From Rhodocyclaceae bacterium (GTDB lineage: Bacteria; Pseudomonadota; Gammaproteobacteria; Burkholderiales; Rhodocyclaceae): DNA of 64,000 nt. Numbering within the stretch: position 1 is the first letter of the stretch; every line of letters starts with the position of its first letter. Position numbers and translations under genes: made by a program. Shown here piece by piece: positions 10,001-18,193 of the stretch. Below the pieces are notes generated by a model, which was given only the letters and a program-made list of their open reading frames with translations, had not been told where the DNA came from and did no database searches. The stretch lies in assembly GCA_016791105.1 (NCBI GenBank), contig JAEUNM010000095.1:1-64000 (forward strand), read 5' to 3'.

Positions 10001-10620
10001 TTGGTCACGATCTTGAGCCCCACCCACAGACCGGACAGGCGGGACATCTGATAGCCGTGCAATCCGAGGTCCAGAATTTCCTGCGAATTGCCCGGATAAA
10101 GCGACGGCATCCCGACGTGAAACAGCATGGGCTCGGACTGACTGCACAGCGAGGAGGACTTGCAACTCGGGTCGTCCCCCACCACCGCCAGCACGCCGCC
10201 GTTCCGGTCGATGCCGGTGTAATTGGCGTGCTTGAGGGCGTCTCCGGAGCGATCGACACCGGGCGCCTTGCCATACCACATGCCCGTCACGCCGTCGAAT
10301 TTCTTGCCGCCGACGGCATGCAGCATTTGCGTGCCCCATACCGCGGTGGCGGCAAGGTCTTCATTCAGACCATCGACGAAGCGGATGTTGTGCTCGACCA
10401 GCAACTTCTGTTTCGCGATAAAAGCCGCATCGAGCATGCCCACCGGCGAGCCGCGATAGCCCGACACGAACATGCCGGTCGTCAAACCACGCCGCGCATC
10501 CGTGCGCACCTGGTCGAGGGTAAGGCGAACCAGCGCATCGACACCGCCGATGTCGATAACACCTTCTTCGGCCGTGAATGGGTTGGGGCTATCCTTTTTC
10601 GATGCGGCTTTTGCTGTCAT
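7063..10620 (-). CDS. Fused indolepyruvate-type ferredoxin oxidoreductase
   Basis: About 1185 residues, the size of the fused IorA-IorB-like 2-oxoacid:ferredoxin oxidoreductases of proteobacteria. The N-terminal half carries the pyruvate-oxidoreductase and thiamine-diphosphate domains (GYRGSPVGMLDAAF; SCGC-like CSGCPHNSSTK; GIGCHTMAMW). A central cysteine cluster (CEGCGDCGEKSNC, then SCNKDFSCVEGFC) would bind Fe-S centres, and the gamma-type domain follows (GIGGSGGVTVAAAI). The ATG at 10620 has AGGAAACC directly upstream and is preferred to a GTG at 10644. It would oxidise aryl- or alkyl-2-oxoacids to acyl-CoA. It follows the tautomerase gene by 61 bp, so it is probably in the aromatic operon. 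Confidence 0.9.
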   Translation of the reverse strand: MTAKAASKKDSPNPFTAEEGVIDIGGVDALVRLTLDQVRTDARRGLTTGMFVSGYRGSPVGMLDAAFIAKQKLLVEHNIRFVDGLNEDLAATAVWGTQMLHAVGGKKFDGVTGMWYGKAPGVDRSGDALKHANYTGIDRNGGVLAVVGDDPSCKSSSLCSQSEPMLFHVGMPSLYPGNSQEILDLGLHGYQMSRLSGLWVGLKIVTNVADGWGCAEVSPDRLKFVTPDLSFDGEVFAPRMNLGMNVQVEALEMERSLYTRRLEIAKRYARENNLNKVVFHNPDAWLGIITAGKTYHDLHQAFFELGLDEAALRRYGIRILKMGMLFPMEPSVVRDFARGLEEILVIEEKRPFLEMFAKNVLYGMSNAPRIVGKFDENEQELLPHYGEFESEHISRALVKRLSQKAKVESAEAWLNRLDAIANRASLPTTVRTAWYCSGCPHNSSTKAVEGAVVSAGIGCHTMAMWMNRNVTMGTHMGAEGAQWIGMAPFTKVDHIFQNMGDGTYSHSGSLAVRYCAATDTNITFKLLRNAHTSMTGGQAIMGANPVADTVADLLANGVKKVIVTSDRPETLPSMPGGTEVWHRDRLAEAQQTLAKVKGTTVLLHDQECAAELRRARSRGKAAEPAEVVVINERVCEGCGDCGEKSNCMSVEPVETEFGRKTRIHQSSCNKDFSCVEGFCPSFVTVTPNPVADAGGKPRKKKGRIPALEQALPEPVFKIDASFGFGVHIMGIGGSGGVTVAAAISNAARLEGKYVIGLNQTGLAQKGGPVISDIKITNQPFEAANKIADGRTDLYLGFDILNASSQKNLDKCLPERTIAVVSTSQRPTGHMVSDRHVQFPVVKGLTAGIDKVTRSKENVYIDAEALALGLFDDSMATNLLMVGVAYQAGTIPLRADSIESAIRNAGVGVEQGIAAFRWGRMALVDPACVQREIAKYAVAVPKLPALSAAARAIVDGIGADGEVRRLVEVRVPDLIDYHDENYARRYADAVKRVLAKEAQVMPGQSALTEAVARYLHKLMAYKDEYEVARLHADPAFQAQLAAMFPQGYSVKYNLAPPTFAKKDPHTGLLQKRQFGPWVERAFKFLANMKRFRGGRFDPFGNTHERQVERQLIEDYLARVEEIMTGLSKANHREAVALASVPDEIRGYGHVKERSIEAATQLYKARIEAFRNPVKRSASVLPVELVG

Positions 10621-10681
10621 GGTTTCCTGCTCGCTGGTATGCACAAGACCTGATCGGAATGTAGCTGGCTTAGTCGACGAC

Positions 10682-10873
10682 TCAACGTCCCAAATCCTTG
10701 GCCGGAACCCCGCCTATGCCCCAGTCGGACTTGGGAACATCGTGTATGAGCACGCGCACCTGTTCTTTCGGCGCACCCAGCGCCTCATGCAGCGCCTGGG
10801 TGGTTTTCTCGATCACGGCACGTTTCTGCTCGGCCGTGCGTCCTTCAAGGATGTAAATGTGGGCCAGGGGCAT
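10682..10873 (-). CDS. xylH: 4-oxalocrotonate tautomerase
   Basis: A 63-residue tautomerase, the standard length. Pro2 (Pro1 after removal of Met) is the catalytic base. Arg12 in LEGRTAEQKR and the later VRVLI arginine match the substrate-binding arginines. The family Phe50 is replaced by Trp in KSDWGIGGVPA. It isomerises 2-hydroxymuconate to 2-oxohex-3-enedioate in the oxalocrotonate branch of meta cleavage. It lies 41 bp after the decarboxylase gene. Confidence 0.92.
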   Translation of the reverse strand: MPLAHIYILEGRTAEQKRAVIEKTTQALHEALGAPKEQVRVLIHDVPKSDWGIGGVPAKDLGR

Positions 10874-10914
10874 GAGGGGTCTCCCGAGTAAGTTGAACTG
10901 CCGCTGCGCCGGGG

Positions 10915-11703
10915 TCAGACAAAGCGCATCGAAACGGTTCCCAAATCCTGGAAGCGCACCGCGACGTTGTCGCCGGCCTTGACGGCGATGGCTTCGGTAA
11001 CGCCCCCGGTCATGATGAAAGTTCCGGCCGGGATTTCCTGACCGCGCGCGCCGAGGTGGTTGGCCAGCATCACGACCGCGGTAAGGGGGTGCCCAAGTAC
11101 CGCCGCGCCCGCCGCCATGGTCATGACTTCGCCATTCTTTTCGAGCACCACGCCCAGGGTGCGCAAGTCCAGTTCATCGGCGTCGCGCGCGCGCCCACCG
11201 ACGACGAAGCGCGAGGCCGAGGTGTTGTCTGCGATCACGCTTTTCAGGTCGAACTTGAAATCGCGGTAGCGCGAATCGATAATTTCCACGGCGGGGAGGA
11301 CAAAATCGATCGCCGCCATGACGGCACCGATATGACAACCCGGCCCTTTGAGCGGCGCTTTGGTGACGATGCAGATTTCCGCTTCAACCTTGGGGTGGAT
11401 CAATTCGCTGGTTTTGATTTCACCGCCGTCGGGCCTGGCCATATAGTCGCTGACGAAGCCGAATACCGGCGTCTCTACCCCCATCTGCTTCATTTTCGCG
11501 AAGGAGGTCAGGCCACATTTAAGCCCTACGGTCTTGTTGCCGCGGGCTTCCTTGCGCAGGCGGATTTCTTCCTGGATGGCATAGGCGTCGTCCCAATCCA
11601 TGTCCGGGTGGTCGCCCGTGATCTTGAGGACGTCGTGGACCCCAAGTTCGGCGCCCTCGAGGTGTGCGGCCAGTTGAAGTATGGTTTCACGGTTCAGGTT
11701 CAT
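10915..11703 (-). CDS. xylI: 4-oxalocrotonate decarboxylase
   Basis: A 262-residue member of the fumarylacetoacetase-like hydratase/decarboxylase family. It has the metal-binding EAEICIV segment (near residue 106) and the GLKCGLTSFAKMKQMGVETPVFGFVSD stretch typical of DmpH/XylI. It decarboxylates 2-oxohex-3-enedioate to 2-oxopent-4-enoate, normally in complex with the hydratase encoded next to it. The pair is separated by 12 bp. Distinction from the hydratase rests on gene order and the KTVGLKCGLTS motif. Confidence 0.88.
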   Translation of the reverse strand: MNLNRETILQLAAHLEGAELGVHDVLKITGDHPDMDWDDAYAIQEEIRLRKEARGNKTVGLKCGLTSFAKMKQMGVETPVFGFVSDYMARPDGGEIKTSELIHPKVEAEICIVTKAPLKGPGCHIGAVMAAIDFVLPAVEIIDSRYRDFKFDLKSVIADNTSASRFVVGGRARDADELDLRTLGVVLEKNGEVMTMAAGAAVLGHPLTAVVMLANHLGARGQEIPAGTFIMTGGVTEAIAVKAGDNVAVRFQDLGTVSMRFV

Positions 11704-11715
11704 CGCACGTGCCCT

Positions 11716-12498
11716 TCAGGAAAATCGAACCGACGTGCCACCGAGGCCGCCGACGCTGCATACGAGGTTGTCCCCGGCCGCGACCGGGACGAGGGGAGAT
11801 TGCGATCCGGACAGAATGATTTCGCCGGCCCTGAGCGCGATGCCGAGACGGCCCAGGGTATTGGCGAGCCAGGCCACCGCATTGACGGGCGAGCCCTGCA
11901 CCGCGGCCCCGCACGACATGCTGATGATTTCGCCGTTTTTCTCCAGCACCATGCCGGCCAGAGCCAGATCGACCTTGCGCGGATCCTTGCGCAATCCGCC
12001 CAGGGTGAGCACACCACAGGAGGCATTGTCGGCCACCGTGTCCTGGATGCGAATTTTCCAGTTCTTGATGCGCGAATCGACGATTTCAAAACAGGGAATG
12101 ACGCACTCGGTGGCGCGCAGCACGTCGGCGGCCGTCACGCCCGGCCCGACCAGATCACGCTTGAGCATGAAGGCTACTTCCGCTTCTGCGCGCGGCGCGA
12201 TCATTTTGCTCACGGGTATGGATTCGCCTTCGTTGAACACCATGGCCGAGGTCATTTGCCCGAAATCGGGTTGATCGACGCCCAGCATGTCCTGCACCAC
12301 CTTACTGGTGACGCCGATTTTCTTGCCGACCACTTTTTCACCGGCATCGACGCGACGCTGGATCATGCGCAACTGGATTTGGTAGGCGTCTTCAATGGTG
12401 ATGTCGCTTTCCTGATCGGTAAGCGGATCGATGGGTATGCGACTAAGCAATGCGTCATACAGTGCGTCGCCATAGTGTCTGATTTTGTCTGCGTCCAT
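11716..12498 (-). CDS. xylJ: 2-oxopent-4-enoate hydratase
   Basis: About 260 residues from the ATG at 12498 (MDADKIRHYGDALYDALLSR). An upstream in-frame extension to 12702 lacks family similarity and is rejected. The segment GEKVVGKKIGVTSKVVQDMLGVDQPDFG and metal site EAEVAFML are characteristic of DmpE/XylJ. It hydrates 2-oxopent-4-enoate to 4-hydroxy-2-oxovalerate. The product would go to an aldolase that is not encoded in this window. Confidence 0.9.
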   Translation of the reverse strand: MDADKIRHYGDALYDALLSRIPIDPLTDQESDITIEDAYQIQLRMIQRRVDAGEKVVGKKIGVTSKVVQDMLGVDQPDFGQMTSAMVFNEGESIPVSKMIAPRAEAEVAFMLKRDLVGPGVTAADVLRATECVIPCFEIVDSRIKNWKIRIQDTVADNASCGVLTLGGLRKDPRKVDLALAGMVLEKNGEIISMSCGAAVQGSPVNAVAWLANTLGRLGIALRAGEIILSGSQSPLVPVAAGDNLVCSVGGLGGTSVRFS

Positions 12499-12550
12499 AC
12501 TTTTCACTTTGTTGGGTTGAAGGCTATCGCCAGGCGCATCACGCGCGGTT

Positions 12551-12571
12551 GCGAGCCCGCAGCGGGCTCGC
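12551..12571 (-). other. Intra-operon palindrome between xylG and xylJ
   Basis: A perfect 10+1+10 inverted repeat (GCGAGCCCGC, A, GCGGGCTCGC) in the 80-bp gap between the two genes. The stem is GC-only with no T-run, so it is more likely an mRNA stabiliser or attenuator than a full terminator. Confidence 0.6.
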
Positions 12572-12578
12572 CCCAGGT

Positions 12579-14039
12579 TTAGAACTTGGTCATTACATTG
12601 CGCAGTTCGGTGTAGAACTCGAGCGAGTGCACGCCCCCTTCGCGACCGATGCCGGACTGTTTGGAACCGCCAAAGGCAGTGCGCAAATCGCGCAGGAACC
12701 AACTATTGATCCAGCACAAGCCCACTTCTATGCGCTGCGCCATGCGGCTGGCGCGACTGAGGTCCTGCGTATAGATGGAGGTGGCGAGCCCGTAGGGCGT
12801 GTCATTACCCATGCGGATCGCTTCTTCTTCGGTATCGAATGGCTGGATATGGCAGCAGGGGCCGAAAATTTCCTCGCGTACCACCGCGGCCGTTTCGGGC
12901 AGACCGGTCCAGATGGTCGGCTGCACCCACGCGCCGGCACTCAGCTCGCCCGGCATATCGGGTATGCCACCACCGGTCACCACCGTCGCCCCCTCCTCGA
13001 CCGCCTTGCGGTAGTAAGAGAGCACCTTCTGGCGGTGTTCCTGGCTTACCAGCGGACCGATCTTGGTGTCGGGGTCGGCCGGGCGCCCGGGTTTCATACC
13101 CTCGGCCTTTTCCTTCAGCGCGGCGACGAAGCGCTCGAATATCGGGCGCTCGACATACACGCGCTCGGTGCCCAGGCACACCTGGCCGCAGTTTTCGAAT
13201 ACGGATCGCGTCACGGTATCGACGGCAACCCCGAAATCGCAATCGGCGAACACGAAAGCGGCGTTCTTGCCGCCAAGCTCGAGCGACACCGGCCGTATGC
13301 CCTCCGCGCCGGCCTTCATGATGGCTGTGCCGGTACGTGTCTCGCCGGTAAAAGTGATGCCATTCACACCTTGGTGAGAGGTCAGAAAAGCGCCGGCAGA
13401 ATTCGGCCCGAAGCCGTGCACCACGTTATATACGCCGGGCGGCACGCCAACCTTGTTCATTACCTCGCCGAGCAGGGTTGCGGTGCTGGGCGTTTCTTCC
13501 GAGGGCTTGACCACCACGGTGTTGCCGCAGGCGAGCGCAGGGCCTACTTTCCAGGTCATGAGCAAAAGCGGCAGGTTCCACGGGCACACCACCGCGATCA
13601 CGCCGCGCGGTACGCGCACCGCATAGCTCAGTGCCGTGCGACCGTCCGGCGTCGTCATGGAAAACGATTCCGTGGCGGCATTTTTGATGGTGTCGGCAAA
13701 TATTTTGAAATTTGCGGCACCGCGTGGAATATCCACGTGCGAGGCGAGGTGGATGGGCTTTCCCGTATCGGCCACTTCGGCCTGAAGGAAGTCGTCAAAC
13801 CGGCGGTTGATTTCGCCCGCCACGGCATCGAGCATATTCACGCGCTCATTGACGGACAATTTGCCCCAGGGTCCATGCAGCGCTGCGCGCGCTGCCGCCA
13901 CGGCTTTATCGACCTCCACCGCACCGGCCTCCGACACCATGCCGATCAGGCTGTTATCGACCGGATTACGGTTTTCAAAGGTTTTACCGCTGGCGCTCCC
14001 GATGAATTCGCCGTTTATGAAATTCAGAATTTCTTTCAT
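12579..14039 (-). CDS. xylG: 2-hydroxymuconic semialdehyde dehydrogenase
   Basis: A 486-residue NAD-dependent aldehyde dehydrogenase, full length. The catalytic glutamate is in SLELGGKNAAFVF and the catalytic cysteine in FENCGQVCLGTERVYVER. The N-terminus MKEILNFINGEFIGSASGK matches the XylG/DmpC group. It oxidises 2-hydroxymuconic semialdehyde to 2-hydroxymuconate, committing carbon to the oxalocrotonate branch. No hydrolase (XylF/DmpD) gene is adjacent, so this dehydrogenase is the only semialdehyde-processing enzyme in the operon. Confidence 0.93.
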   Translation of the reverse strand: MKEILNFINGEFIGSASGKTFENRNPVDNSLIGMVSEAGAVEVDKAVAAARAALHGPWGKLSVNERVNMLDAVAGEINRRFDDFLQAEVADTGKPIHLASHVDIPRGAANFKIFADTIKNAATESFSMTTPDGRTALSYAVRVPRGVIAVVCPWNLPLLLMTWKVGPALACGNTVVVKPSEETPSTATLLGEVMNKVGVPPGVYNVVHGFGPNSAGAFLTSHQGVNGITFTGETRTGTAIMKAGAEGIRPVSLELGGKNAAFVFADCDFGVAVDTVTRSVFENCGQVCLGTERVYVERPIFERFVAALKEKAEGMKPGRPADPDTKIGPLVSQEHRQKVLSYYRKAVEEGATVVTGGGIPDMPGELSAGAWVQPTIWTGLPETAAVVREEIFGPCCHIQPFDTEEEAIRMGNDTPYGLATSIYTQDLSRASRMAQRIEVGLCWINSWFLRDLRTAFGGSKQSGIGREGGVHSLEFYTELRNVMTKF

Positions 14040-14274
14040 GTTCCGCTCTCTTGGGTAGTTGCGCTGCCCAACGCCGTCTTTCCCCGAGCGACCATAGCGA
14101 TCGCACCCGGTCCGGCACGCACCTTACATAATTGGCCTCGGATCCACCCGAAACACCTTTACCGCTGTTACTTCGGTCCAGCGCCGTTCCCCGGCGCCGA
14201 CCGCCGCACCATAAACCTCACTATCGGCCGCACTTTCCTGCCTGCAACGGCCGCCGCGCACTTCACGGCGGCCG

Positions 14275-14306
14275 CCAGCCCATGCGGGGCAAGCCGCATG
14301 GGCTGG
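14275..14306 (-). terminator. Intra-operon hairpin just after catechol 2,3-dioxygenase
   Basis: A perfect 13-bp stem with a 6-base loop, starting 8 bp past the xylE stop codon. No T-run follows. Position and strength suggest partial termination or 3'-end protection that would keep xylE and upstream messages more abundant than xylG and downstream ones. The rest of 14040-14313 shows no gene. Confidence 0.65.
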
Positions 14307-14313
14307 GCACTCA

Positions 14314-15264
14314 TCATGTGAACACGGTCAGGAAGGCCTCGTTAAGTTCGCGGTCGTGATAGAAAATCGCCGGCCCCAGCGCCCGGTCGTACCACGTAAT
14401 GGTCGGCTTGTCGGGGTAATAGATATAGCCGCCGCCGAACACCTCATTGCGATTGCCGGAGGGGTCGAAGAAATAAATGGTTTCGCCGCGCGTAATGCCG
14501 TGGCGGGTGGGGCCGATATCGATCTTGGTTTTGGTACGCGACAGGATGTCTCCGGCGCGCAGCACCTTTTCCCACGACCCCAGTTCGAAAGAGGCGTGAT
14601 GCAGCTTGCCTTTGACCGGTTGCCGGATGAACGCAATGTCATGGGCCTTGTTTGAACAAGTCAGAAAGGCGCCGATCAGGAAGTCCGGATTGTCGGTTGG
14701 CACCACGCGCTCGGCGATGCTGAAACCCAGCACTTCGGTAAATAACTTCACCGTTCCATCGAGGTCGTCGCCATACAGCAAGGCATGGTCGAAGCGCGAC
14801 GGCGCAATGCCCTTGAGGCCATCCGGCCAGGGGTCCGGATTGATGTCGGGACCATCGGTACCGCAATTATTGCCAACGCGCGTTTTCTGCGCGTACAGCT
14901 CCATCAGATGGCCGGTCGGAATGCGGAAGCGGAAACGTTCGCCGGTTTCCGGATGATCGCCGGCCGCAACCCACTCCAAATCCTGGCACAAGCCGCTGGC
15001 CGAAATTTCGCCGGCCAGGCGTTTAAGCGTGGCAGGCGAATCCACCTTCCAGCCGAAGTAATCCATGCCGGCTTCGTCGGCTTCACGCAGCACCACGCTG
15101 TGGTGGTCGTGTTCATCCCAGCCCTTGAGAAACACGCGCTTGCCATCGCTATCTCGCGCCGTTTCGATCAGACCCAGTACATTCACATAGTGATTCAACG
15201 CCGGCTCCATTTCGAGCACGCGTATGACGATGTGTCCTGGACGCAGTACGCCAGTCAGTGCCAT
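14314..15264 (-). CDS. xylE: Catechol 2,3-dioxygenase
   Basis: 316 residues from the ATG at 15264, which has AGAGGAGAAAC upstream; the longer open frame to 15420 is rejected. It is an extradiol type I dioxygenase with two vicinal-oxygen-chelate modules. The iron ligands are seen as His in FDHALLYGDDL, His in LHHASFELGSW and Glu in FDPSGNRNEVF. It opens catechol or methylcatechol to 2-hydroxymuconic semialdehyde. The start overlaps the ferredoxin stop (TGATG), so the two are translationally coupled. Confidence 0.94.
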   Translation of the reverse strand: MALTGVLRPGHIVIRVLEMEPALNHYVNVLGLIETARDSDGKRVFLKGWDEHDHHSVVLREADEAGMDYFGWKVDSPATLKRLAGEISASGLCQDLEWVAAGDHPETGERFRFRIPTGHLMELYAQKTRVGNNCGTDGPDINPDPWPDGLKGIAPSRFDHALLYGDDLDGTVKLFTEVLGFSIAERVVPTDNPDFLIGAFLTCSNKAHDIAFIRQPVKGKLHHASFELGSWEKVLRAGDILSRTKTKIDIGPTRHGITRGETIYFFDPSGNRNEVFGGGYIYYPDKPTITWYDRALGPAIFYHDRELNEAFLTVFT

Positions 15265-15641
15265 CAGTTTCTCCTCTCTGCCTCTGTTTGCTGTTGCTCC
15301 GCCTCGACTACCCCACCCGTTGCCGGTTGTGTGCTTGCCGCCGACCGCAGCAGCCACTTTCGGCCGAGTACCTTCAGTTGCAGATCGCTCTGTGGATACA
15401 CGCGGCAGGCGAGCACACAACCACTTGCCTGTTCGCTCTCACTCACCACGGCGCGATTCATCTTGCGAACGCGATATTCACCGGAGGTGACACTTATCCT
15501 GCACGCGCCGCAACCACCGTTGCAACAGCCGATGGGAATCTTCCGGCACAGCGAATTGCGCATTCCGCTCAATAGATCGTCATCCTTACTGCATTCGAAA
15601 GTTTCTCCGGTTTCCTCTATCGTCACCCGAAACCATTGCAT
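15264..15641 (-). CDS. xylT: 2Fe-2S ferredoxin, XylT/DmpQ type
   Basis: About 125 residues from the ATG at 15641 (MQWFRVTIEETGE), chosen because GAGGGA lies six bases upstream; the ATG at 15647 is too close to it. The plant-type cluster cysteines are in CCNGGCGACRI, with a fourth cysteine in SGCVLACRVYP. XylT-type ferredoxins re-reduce inactivated iron in catechol 2,3-dioxygenase. The C-terminus extends about 30 residues beyond the usual XylT length into a Gln/Glu-rich tail. The 255-bp gap upstream to the dehydrogenase holds no visible gene. Confidence 0.88.
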   Translation of the reverse strand: MQWFRVTIEETGETFECSKDDDLLSGMRNSLCRKIPIGCCNGGCGACRISVTSGEYRVRKMNRAVVSESEQASGCVLACRVYPQSDLQLKVLGRKWLLRSAASTQPATGGVVEAEQQQTEAERRN

Positions 15642-15896
15642 CGCCATTCCCTCTTCGTCCAGTCCGTTCGAGCACGCACCGCCCGCTGCGGCATTACCAA
15701 CTACGAGAGGCTGGCCTCGCGAAAATGGCAATGTATCGGTGTGCCAATGCCGGTTCGAGCGATGCGGAGGCGCCACTGAGCATGTCCCCGCCAACTGTCA
15801 CTGGTCGATCGCAGCCTGCATGTCCGGCCGTGTTGCCTCTGCCGCAGCTTTAAATCGGGCTCTCCTTGCCACACCGTTTGCGACCGGGTCGCCGAC

Positions 15897-16682
15897 TTAT
15901 CCGAGGTCGCCGCCGCCCACGGGCAAAACCGAACCCGTGATGTAAGACGACTCGTCGGACGCAAAGAACAGGATGGGTGCCACCTGTTCGGCGATCGATC
16001 CATAGCGGTGCATCAAACTTGACGCAACGGTCTGGTCGACAATGCCCTGGTACCAGATTTTCTCCTGCTCGGACTGCTCGTTTTTATTGCGCGGTATCTT
16101 GCGCGGCGGCGCATCCGTGCCACCTGGTGCTGTCGCGTTGATGCGAATGCCATTATGCGTTTGTTCCATCGCAATGGATGCCGTAATCGCGTTCACCCCA
16201 CCCTTGGCCGCCGCATAAGGTACGCGGTGGATACTGCGCGTGGCGATCGACGACACATTGACGATGGTGCCGCGCTTCTGCGCAATCATGTGCGGCAGTA
16301 CGGCCCGACAGCACCACAGGGTTGGGAACAAAGACCGACGAATTTCCATTTCAATTTCGTCAACCGCGTAATGCTCGAAGGGCTTGGCCCAGATCGTTCC
16401 GCCGACGTTGTTGATAAGTACGTCTATGCGTCCAAACCGCTGCAAGGCCAGATCAATCGAACCGGCCGCCCCGGCGAATTGTTCGAGGTCGGCTTCATGC
16501 GCCACCGCCTCGCCGCTGCCGGCGCATATTTCCGCCACCACATCGTGCACCAGGGGCGAGCGGTCAACCGCCAGCACGCGGCCGCCCTCAGCGGCCACGG
16601 CCAGCGCGACGCCGCTCCCTATGCCTTGCGCCGCGCCGGTGACGATCACCACCTTGTCGGTAAAACGCATTGGCCGACTCAT
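15897..16682 (-). CDS. benD: cis-diol dehydrogenase (1,6-dihydroxycyclohexa-2,4-diene-1-carboxylate type)
   Basis: About 261 residues from the ATG at 16682 (MSRPMRFTDKVVIVTG). A classical short-chain dehydrogenase: nucleotide motif TGAAQGIGSG, NNVGG motif, and catalytic YAAAK near residue 160. BenD/XylL oxidises the benzoate cis-diol to catechol with loss of CO2 and formation of NADH. The ATG overlaps the reductase stop (ATGA), placing it in the dioxygenase operon in the standard benABCD order. Specificity for benzoate versus a toluate is not readable. Confidence 0.9.
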   Translation of the reverse strand: MSRPMRFTDKVVIVTGAAQGIGSGVALAVAAEGGRVLAVDRSPLVHDVVAEICAGSGEAVAHEADLEQFAGAAGSIDLALQRFGRIDVLINNVGGTIWAKPFEHYAVDEIEMEIRRSLFPTLWCCRAVLPHMIAQKRGTIVNVSSIATRSIHRVPYAAAKGGVNAITASIAMEQTHNGIRINATAPGGTDAPPRKIPRNKNEQSEQEKIWYQGIVDQTVASSLMHRYGSIAEQVAPILFFASDESSYITGSVLPVGGGDLG

Positions 16683-17695
16683 CCGTGCCCCGCTTCGTTC
16701 GTTGAAGTGAACTTCTCGAACAGGAAATTGCGCGGCTCGGCGCCGATGTTCTTGCACCAGCCACGAACTGCCTCGACCATGGCCGGCGGCCCACACAAAT
16801 AAACATCGACGTCGCCGCCATTCATGTGCTCGACAGAGAGGTGGTCGGTGATGTAGCCGGTTTTCGGGTGTCCACTGGCCGGATCCACCACGACGGTGAA
16901 ATAATCGAACTCGTCGATGTCCTTCTTCAGTTCCTCGAGCAAATTCAGTTCGACCAGGTCATGCGTGGTGTTCACCCCATAGGCCAGCAGTATGGGCTGG
17001 TCAGTCCGGTTTTCGCGTATCCAGGTCAGCATGGACAGAAATGGCGCCAGCCCGGTGCCGCCGGCGAGCATCAGGATAGGCCGGATAGTAGGTCTAAGAT
17101 AGAAGGTGCCGTAAGGCCCCTCGAAGTGGAATTGCTCGCCTATCTGGGCCTTATCCCGCATATACGCGCTCATCAGGCCGTTCGGGACGTCACGGATCAG
17201 AAAGTTCAGTTGGTTCAGCCCCGGTGCGGAGCTGAACGAATATGAACGCGACTTATCCGTACCGGGAACCTTGATATTCACGTACTGACCCGGGAGGAAA
17301 TTCAGCGGCTCCTCCGCCTGCAGCGAAAACACCACGGTAGTCGGGGACTCGCGGGATATTTTCGTCAGCGGCGCTTCGAAGGACATCACCTGCGTCTTGC
17401 ACGCGTGCGACGATGCCGGCACGCGTATGACGCAATCCGATGTGGGCTTCATCTGGCATGAAAGGATGTAGCCCTTTGCCGCTTCCTCGTCGGTGAGCGC
17501 GTCCTCGATATAGAACCCCTGTTTGTAGCTACCGCTTTCGCAGTAGCACTTGCAGGTGCCGCACGCACCATCCCGGCAGTCCAGCGGGATATTGATCTTC
17601 GCTCGATAGGCGGCGTCCGAAACCAGCTGGTTATCGTCGCAGGAAATGATGCGCGTGACTCCGTCCTCGAATTGCAGCGCTACGTTGTACGCCAT
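16679..17695 (-). CDS. benC: Benzoate/toluate dioxygenase reductase component
   Basis: A 338-residue electron-transfer protein with domains in the order 2Fe-2S ferredoxin, FAD, NAD. The cluster cysteines are in CRDGACGTCKCYCESG, with the fourth in YILSCQMKP. FAD contacts are RSYSFSSAPG and nucleotide contacts GGTGLAPFLSML. It moves electrons from NADH to the Rieske oxygenase. This three-domain layout is that of BenC/XylZ (class IB) and explains why no separate ferredoxin is needed for the oxygenase. Gap of 12 bp to the beta subunit. Confidence 0.93.
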   Translation of the reverse strand: MAYNVALQFEDGVTRIISCDDNQLVSDAAYRAKINIPLDCRDGACGTCKCYCESGSYKQGFYIEDALTDEEAAKGYILSCQMKPTSDCVIRVPASSHACKTQVMSFEAPLTKISRESPTTVVFSLQAEEPLNFLPGQYVNIKVPGTDKSRSYSFSSAPGLNQLNFLIRDVPNGLMSAYMRDKAQIGEQFHFEGPYGTFYLRPTIRPILMLAGGTGLAPFLSMLTWIRENRTDQPILLAYGVNTTHDLVELNLLEELKKDIDEFDYFTVVVDPASGHPKTGYITDHLSVEHMNGGDVDVYLCGPPAMVEAVRGWCKNIGAEPRNFLFEKFTSTNEAGHG

Positions 17696-17707
17696 ATCAA
17701 GGCACCT

Positions 17708-18193
17708 TTAGACTTGGTAAACGTCAAGTACGTGATGGACGTAATCGTTCTTCAGCAACACGTACTTCTTTTTGATTCGCGGCGTATCGCCGCTGGTGTC
17801 GAGCGTGTAGCGCGACACCCCAAAATAGACGTCCGTGTGGCGATAACGAAAGGTGTGGGTGGTCCAGTTGAAACACACCTCGACCGAATTTTCCGTCTGC
17901 GAAACAATCTCCAGATTGGAAATCGAACGGTTGTAGCGCGTATCCGGTATGGTGGCGCTGGAACGGTCGGTCTCGATGCGGAACACGCGGTCTTCCAGCC
18001 CCTGACGGTTCGGGTAATAGATCAGCGACACTTCGCGCAGCGGATCGGTGGTCGGCGTGTTGTCATCATCCCAGGAGGGCATGTGGTACTCGACGTCTTC
18101 CGCATAGAAGTTGAGCCAATCTTCCCAACGCCGTTCAGACTGGGCACGTGCTTCCTTGAAAAGAAAATCCTGAACGCTTTCATACGACAACAT
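17708..18193 (-). CDS. benB: Benzoate/toluate dioxygenase beta subunit
   Basis: 161 residues from the ATG at 18193 ([18 protein letters not shown]). It is a cystatin-like-fold small subunit of ring-hydroxylating dioxygenases; the segments WEDWLNFYAEDVEYHMPSW and NRQGLEDRVFRIETDRSSA are typical of BenB/XylY. The start overlaps the benA stop (TGATG). It is structural and assembles with BenA into the oxygenase hexamer. Confidence 0.93.
   Translation of the reverse strand: MLSYESVQDFLFKEARAQSERRWEDWLNFYAEDVEYHMPSWDDDNTPTTDPLREVSLIYYPNRQGLEDRVFRIETDRSSATIPDTRYNRSISNLEIVSQTENSVEVCFNWTTHTFRYRHTDVYFGVSRYTLDTSGDTPRIKKKYVLLKNDYVHHVLDVYQV

Noticed and set aside
11056..12582. A 508-codon plus-strand frame
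   Set aside because: It is antisense to the hydratase and decarboxylase genes; Arg/His-rich composition and no family features.
12549..14321. A 590-codon plus-strand frame
   Set aside because: It is antisense to the semialdehyde dehydrogenase, which has intact catalytic motifs on the other strand.
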